A DNA stretch of 64,000 nucleotides, taken from the NCBI GenBank assembly GCA_022605955.1, contig JAKCOZ010000003.1:41008761-41072760 (forward strand), read 5' to 3'. Both the position numbers and the translations under genes were made by a program. The DNA comes from Rallus limicola. Its lineage: Eukaryota > Chordata > Aves > Gruiformes > Rallidae. Below the pieces are notes generated by a model. It was not told the origin of the DNA. It saw only the letters and a program-made list of their open reading frames with translations, and did no database searches. This document shows positions 58,529 to 64,000 of this stretch, piece by piece (the stretch's first letter is position 1; each line of letters starts with the position of its first letter).

Positions 58529-61500
58529 ATGAGGTATATTAAATCTTCACTGGTATATTCCTGCCTGATATTGGAAAGAAACAGGCCAGCCAATGTGAGA
58601 AGAAGGGAGTTTCTGGTGAAAAAGTGTAAGTGTATGAGGTGCGTCTGAAGGCCAGGCCCACTGAATAAGCTGGAAAGAAACTATGTGTGTAACTGGGCCC
58701 CACAGGCTGTAGCTTCTAGGATTTCTTGCTTTCCCTAACATTTCTGTCAGCTAATAGCTGTGTCAGCAACAGCAATCAGTCTCAGACATTGTTTACCGAG
58801 AAGGCAGAAGATTTTTCCAGGTCCATATCTGAGGTTGTTTTAGCAGCTGAAACAACTATAAAAATGTCACCAATTTCAGAGCATAAAGGAAAATTCTTAT
58901 GCAGTTAGTTTTAAATACTGTAACGGCTCTATTAAATGAAGCATTTATAAATCATCTAGAAATCCTCATGATCTTCCTCTGTTGTTAAAACTAATTAAAG
59001 CAAGTCATTCCATCCTCTGCCACTGCTTTGTGTCTTGGCACAAAGCTTTAGCCTTTTAGCTGTTAGATGAGCAAATCCCATGGAAATTTTTATTGAGCTG
59101 CTCCATGCTGTTCAACTCCAAAGTGCAGTTCCCTGTTAGTCTTGTCTTGTAATCTTAAAACAATTACAAGGATAATCTAGTACATTTCTATGTTTTGTAT
59201 GATTGCCTCAAATACTAATGGGTTTTATTTGACTAGATACAGTGCAGTATCAGACTGCTTTTCCTAAAGGACTTTAATTTCTCCACATGTGCAAAAGAAG
59301 GATAATTGATTTTTCATCCTTTAAAGACTGTTGTAGAGGGGGGTCTTCTTTAGTTCCTTGCAAGGACAATGAAGATCGTTGCAAATGAAAATTATTAACC
59401 AAAAATCATAGCACTGATCCTGCTTTTCCATTCCTCATCATGGCCATTAGATGTCTAATACGTAACTTTTCCTCTCCACCTGTTAGTCTCCAATTCTGTC
59501 TCTGCAGAGCAAACATATCTTGCCCGTTATCCCACTTCTTTTTGGCTCTTCAGCCATGTGTGCCAGATCTCTGCCTTGTAGAGTAGGGAGAGATATCAAT
59601 GTGGCATGAAGGAATATGTATCACTTCACAATAGGCTCTTAGAAATGAGTTTATGGTATGGGAGAGACAACAAAACCACACTTGTAGCCTAGATCTTTGC
59701 TGCTTAACTAAATGCTCGCTGTGTTTTCTGAGTCTCCAGTGTGAAAGAAAGGTACAGGCATACATAAATGGCATCAACTCTCTGTCCCAGTTGCAGGGAA
59801 ACGGGCTGACAAAACCAAGGAGAATAGCTTAGTGTTTTCTTGCCAGGAACAGCTCGTTCAAGATGCAAGGTGACACAGCAACCAGTATGATGGATCGTGA
59901 CACTTCTGGCAAACTAAAAATTCTCCTGAGAACTGCTGTAACAGCTTCAGGGCTGTAACATTTGCCCATTTACCTGTTCTGCTTCTGTTTGCTGTGAAGG
60001 GAAAAGTTAATTTAAAATTAATAATAATATAAAAGTCGGATTTTTTTTTCTTCTCTTCTAAAACTGTAAAGTTCCATTACACGGTGTTTATCGATAAGAT
60101 GCATTACTCATTAAGCTTTTTGAAAGGATGGCTTTATTCAAAAATGAAGGATAAGAAAGGTAAAGCCTGATTTTTTGAACTTGAAAGAATTCTCACAAAA
60201 TGCAGAGGTTTTCATCAGACTGAAATGGCATGGAATCATCTTTATTTTTCTGGAATTCAAGCAGTCAGTTTGATCACTTTAAATTCCACACCCTTTAAAG
60301 ATTAAATATACGGTTTCAGTATACTCATTGGCTGCATGCCTCCCCATCCAGGAACATATTTTGCAGGCAATAAATTGTACAGAATATATGTTGGATCCAA
60401 CTGGGCATTAGATTAGTCAACACTCAATCAGTTCTACAAGCAAACCATATAAAGTACTGTTGCCGGCTAGAATGCACATATGACCCACAATATGCAACAG
60501 TAAGTTAGTGTGCATCTTATAGGCTATTTAGGTACATACTGGTCTCTGTATGGAGTTGCCAGACTTGTATTCGGCTGAACAACCAATAAATGGCTGATAC
60601 CATCTGTCACCTCCCCCTGAAGTTTCATATCTTTCACCTTCATTGTGGTCCCACGTGGAAATGGGAAGAATGGTCACTGATGTCACATAGCACATAGATA
60701 AGCTATGGAATGAAAACTCAGGTGAATCTGGACTAGCAAAGTTGAGCAGAGGAAGGAATCCATGCACTGTGGATCAATGAACTATATGAAAAAAGCAGCA
60801 TCTAACAACTTCTGTGGACACAGAGATAGAAAGCACACAGAGATAGAAAGCAACAGACTCCAAAAAATAGAAATTTACTGTAATTGGAAAAATAAATGAA
60901 AGTGGCAGTTAAGGAGAAAGGATGTCAGAGAAATATTTTTACCTGAGAGGTGGATACCAGAAAGGGACTGTGGAATTTCTGAAGTGGAGGGTGGTTCTCT
61001 ACCCAGCACTCTGTTCTGCAGCCAGACTCAACATCTTTTCTGAAGTTATGAACAGGTCATGTGAGAGCAGTGCTATCCTCTGAGAACATGAGTCTCTTTA
61101 AATGATCATTTTTCCTTTGGTTTTCAGCATTTGGGCAAGCATGGGTTGGTTGTGCATCTGAGTGCAGGGGATGAATTTAGGAAGCAGAACATGTCTGAGG
61201 TACTACATGCTACTACCTACAGCCACCTAGTCCTATGTACTGCATAGATCAAAGCCTGCAGAGACTCACACCAAGCAGGCCAGCGTGTATTCTCCCCACA
61301 AGGGAGAATAACAATAGGTGCAGGCAGCACCTACTGTTATTTGGGTCTGCTTTCTCTTTCCACTCAAGTATTGTCAGTGTCAACAAAATAGAAATAATGT
61401 CCAGCATCAATATCTCAGTGATGTTGAAGCCAAACAATTGCAGCTCCCTGAAGGAAAACACTGGTTGTTCTCCTTGGTTGGTGATACTTTGGCACAATTA

Positions 61501-62219
61501 CTGACCTCCCTTTCCCTATTCAAATGCCGGTTGATAAGTATCTAAACTGATTTTCCTGGGATAAATGCCTCATAAGGCAGAAGATCTGAAATTCTGGGAC
61601 AAATGGTGAAAAAAAAATTATTAAGAAAAATATTTTTTCTGATGTTGGTCTGGCAGCATCCTCGAAACATTTGCTTGTTCTGCTTGTTTGTTTTTCAAAC
61701 CAGACTGTTCTCTGATCTTGCATCTCCCTATGGTCTTCCAGTAGCTTTTTTTTAAACTTTGTTTTTCTTCTATCTAGTCACCACCAGGGAGGTTTATCCA
61801 GATCTTGTTTGCAGCTAGTTTTACCTCTACCTTTTCTGCCTCTTGCCATATGATGGGTTAGGTCACCTGCACATTCCCATGTTGTCAGAAGAACTGTCAG
61901 GGAGAGAAATCATCCTGCTCTACTCTTTATCTCCAGAAGAACCCACATCCATCAAGGAGAGCCTCTCCACTTTTGTTTTAGTGTTGCCCTCTGCTTACTC
62001 TCTCTTGTTATACAATGCAAGAGAGGACAGCTGTGAGTTAGCAGAGGTGAACCTTTAGGAAAAAAGTCTTATTTAGGGAGATCATGGCAACCTGGCTGCT
62101 TTCTGCAGATCTCATACTCGGCTTGTCACTGGATCTGGAGGTTAAACTACATGTTTCCAAGCCTGTTGTCCATGACTTTTGATATGGTCTGCCTACCCAT
62201 CATCCTATGAGAACAGATT
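58529..62219. other. Unique non-coding sequence
   Basis: No recognised gene. It contains a small tandem duplication at 60818-60850. Stretches around 58920-59180 and 60290-60390 are AT-rich with few obvious repeats and could be conserved non-coding elements, which only comparative data could show. Confidence 0.4.
60818..60850 (+). repeat. Short tandem duplication
   Basis: ACACAGAGATAGAAAGC occurs twice in succession, with one base changed at the boundary. About 17 bp per unit, two units. Confidence 0.8.
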
Positions 62220-62970
62220 CCACAAGGTTATTCCCCAGTGGATTTTTTTTTATTGCTTTAAACCTATTTCATACTCATTTTATTGAGTTCCCCCTTGCTG
62301 TAGTTCTGCAGAACAGTTCTACATGTACGTTGCCCTTCACTTGCTTGATTTAGTGAAACCCCAAGTATTCCTCTCAGATTTTGCCTTTCCAATATGAGAA
62401 GTCCTAGTCTTTTTAACCTCTTTCTCTAGAAGCCTGCCACCTGATGGCTTTTATTTGTCTGATCCTTACCTCCGCCCACTTACAGAGGTAAGGAACAGAA
62501 TTGTACATGGTTATGAGGTAGCTGAGCCCTGTTTTTTATATGCAGAAGAACGAATTTCCCCATCTTGTTCATCCTTCCCTGGTGGTGCATAGCACTCTTC
62601 GGGTTTTTTTCAATTCAGTGTAACTGTTCGCTGAACCAACAATCACAGAGACCTGTGCAGTGACTCTGAGAACTCTGTCTTGAGCTATATTTGCCAGTTC
62701 TGCCCTCAGTGGCATAGTGACATGGCAGGGTTTTTTTTATGTGGACACATTGTCTTGGGTTTTTTTTATGCTAGAGGTCATCAGCCATTCCTTTGCCCAC
62801 TAAATCAGTTTCGACAAATCCTGCTGGACTTCCTCATCATTAACTGTGGCATTTGACTACTTGAAAGACTATCATCAGCAGGATTGGAGATTTCTTTGTT
62901 CAGGTCCTTCACAGGTTCTCTGATGAGGATGCTAGTTAAACCTAAGGGACATCATTACTGAGTATTTTCT
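62220..62970 (-). mobile_element. Ancient CR1/L3-like LINE relic
   Basis: Antisense relic of an old CR1-clade element. Plus-strand landmarks in order: AGTCCTAGTCTTTTTAACCT, TGATGGCTTTTATTTGTCTG, ACTCTGAGAACTCTGTCTTG, TCATCAGCCATTCCTTTGCC and TGCTAGTTAAACC. Their order and spacing fit the CR1 ORF2 3' half found in turtles and crocodilians (a CAGTCTTTTTAACCTCTCCTCA-type block, then ATCATTTTTGTTGCCC, GATCTCTTTCTTGAG and TTCATCTGCCATTTTG). Each landmark has several mismatches. No open frame remains. Confidence 0.55.
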
Positions 62971-64000
62971 ATCCTAAAAAATGACCATCAAGCTTCCTTT
63001 ACAGTTCAGTCCATGAAAGAATCTAGCTTTTTTAGCAACTTTAAGATTTTAGGATTCTTTTTATCTTCTCCTTCCCTAGTGTTGGGATCCTCAGGAGAAA
63101 TCCATGCTCCTGGGCCTCTGTTTCTACACAGTTATATATCACTGAGACCCCAAGACTGATTATGAAGCACTGGCAGGGGAGACCTCTTAATCTTAAGGCT
63201 TTCCCTGATTGTCTGTTGCTCCAGTAAGGTCATGACAGAATGGGTTGAGAAGCTTTACTGCCTGCAGTGATGTTGTATCCTCCTCCTTGTATTTCTTAAC
63301 AATCAGAGGTGAAGTTTGTTGGCAGTGAGACATCCATGCTGACTCAAGGATGAGTCTGGTAAAGTTGTTTATTCACAGAGGTTACTGTAATAGTATAGCT
63401 TTTTCTGGGACTTCATGGCATATTGCTAACATACTCCAGCTGTAGTTTTAGGCACATGTAGCATATTTCAAAGTGCATGGCCAGCACATTCTCAGAAGAC
63501 TAATAGGAGAGTCTTCAATAAAAGAGTAGATCCCTAAGACCTTATCCACGTGCTTGCAACTGAGGCTTTTTTCCGTCAGCTAATAGGTCTCTGGTCTCAT
63601 TCCTTATGAAGCTTCCCAAGAGACCAGAAGGAAGACTTCATTTAGAGATATCCAGTCAGGCTAACTTATGAGTTGCTCAGCCTGCTCAAAAATGGAGTGC
63701 TTCTGGGCAAGAAAATCATGAGGTCCTGAGGGGTGTTCAGAGGTGATGGTACTGAAGACCTGAGAACTGTCTAGTGGATGATGGTGGAATGAATCTCAGC
63801 TAATGTGTGCTAGGTCTCACCACTGTCTATAGAACTTGCCCACAGAGGCCTTACTATCAGACTGCTAAAATGAAGTACACAGATTTCCCTGTATATCCCT
63901 CATTGTTGCCCTGCTTTTTTTATCTTGTCCAACATGAGTTGCACAAAAGAGTTTAGGAGTCCTGTGTCAGGACAGGACAAGTCCTTTGTGTAAAACAGAC
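62971..64000. other. Unique non-coding sequence
   Basis: No gene or repeat recognised up to the window end. Confidence 0.4.

Noticed and set aside
1..64000. Prokaryote-type features (operons, CRISPR, phage, toxin systems)
   Set aside because: Sequence composition, CR1 LINEs and avian ERV LTRs throughout show vertebrate nuclear DNA. No such system is present.

Overview
The window looks like non-coding nuclear DNA from a bird. Two things point there. At least a dozen fragments belong to CR1, the dominant avian LINE. Several LTRs have termini I recognise as common in avian endogenous retroviruses (sense strand opening TGTCCTGGTTTC, or a much-decayed version of TGTATTGGGTTTGTG, with ends reading ...AACCACCACA or ...AACCATGACA). 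The families suit a passerine or other neoavian, but I cannot name a species. I found no convincing host protein-coding gene, rRNA, tRNA or CRISPR array. Open reading frames are short, and the longest ones lie in a (CCTT)n microsatellite or in retroelements.

Layout. 1-9.5 kb: a near-full-length solo LTR on the minus strand (2405-3519), two CR1 3' fragments (3970-4460, 4728-5188), a CR1 tail next to an LTR fragment (6281-6605), then an LTR scrap followed by a sense CR1 with a triplicated 25-bp block (8441-9475). 9.5-25 kb: mostly unique sequence with a good CR1 (12917-13695), an ancient CR1 relic (14440-14790), a short solo LTR (18902-19306), two older CR1 copies (20020-20790, 21427-22135) and two CR1 ORF2 pieces either side of a homopurine tract (23600-24175). 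25.2-25.8 kb: a (CCTT)n array of about 557 bp. 26-34 kb: a perfect 20-bp-arm hairpin (27177-27222), a CR1 5'/ORF2 segment carrying an internal inverted duplication (28335-29610), and a CR1 nested inside an older CR1 (32700-33720). 35-41.5 kb: a solo LTR (35501-36084) and a rearranged ERV bounded by a 5-bp target-site duplication (40262-41421). 45-54.7 kb: the ERV-richest part, with two head-to-head LTRs, an LTR plus internal leader, an ERVK-like LTR carrying a polyadenylation signal, and a solo LTR with a perfect GTTGG duplication (53471-54660). 54.7-64 kb: mostly unique, with a second short-family solo LTR (58143-58528) and an ancient CR1 relic (62220-62970).

No genes act together here. The biology is retrotransposition layered over time: ancient CR1 relics, then younger CR1, then ERV insertions mostly reduced to solo LTRs, plus local replication events (microsatellite growth, a snap-back inverted duplication, a short tandem triplication). 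I did not find a new functional system. The most unusual items are local rearrangements inside retroelements and two perfect inverted repeats. Element identities come from my memory of avian repeat consensus sequences and were not checked against a database.
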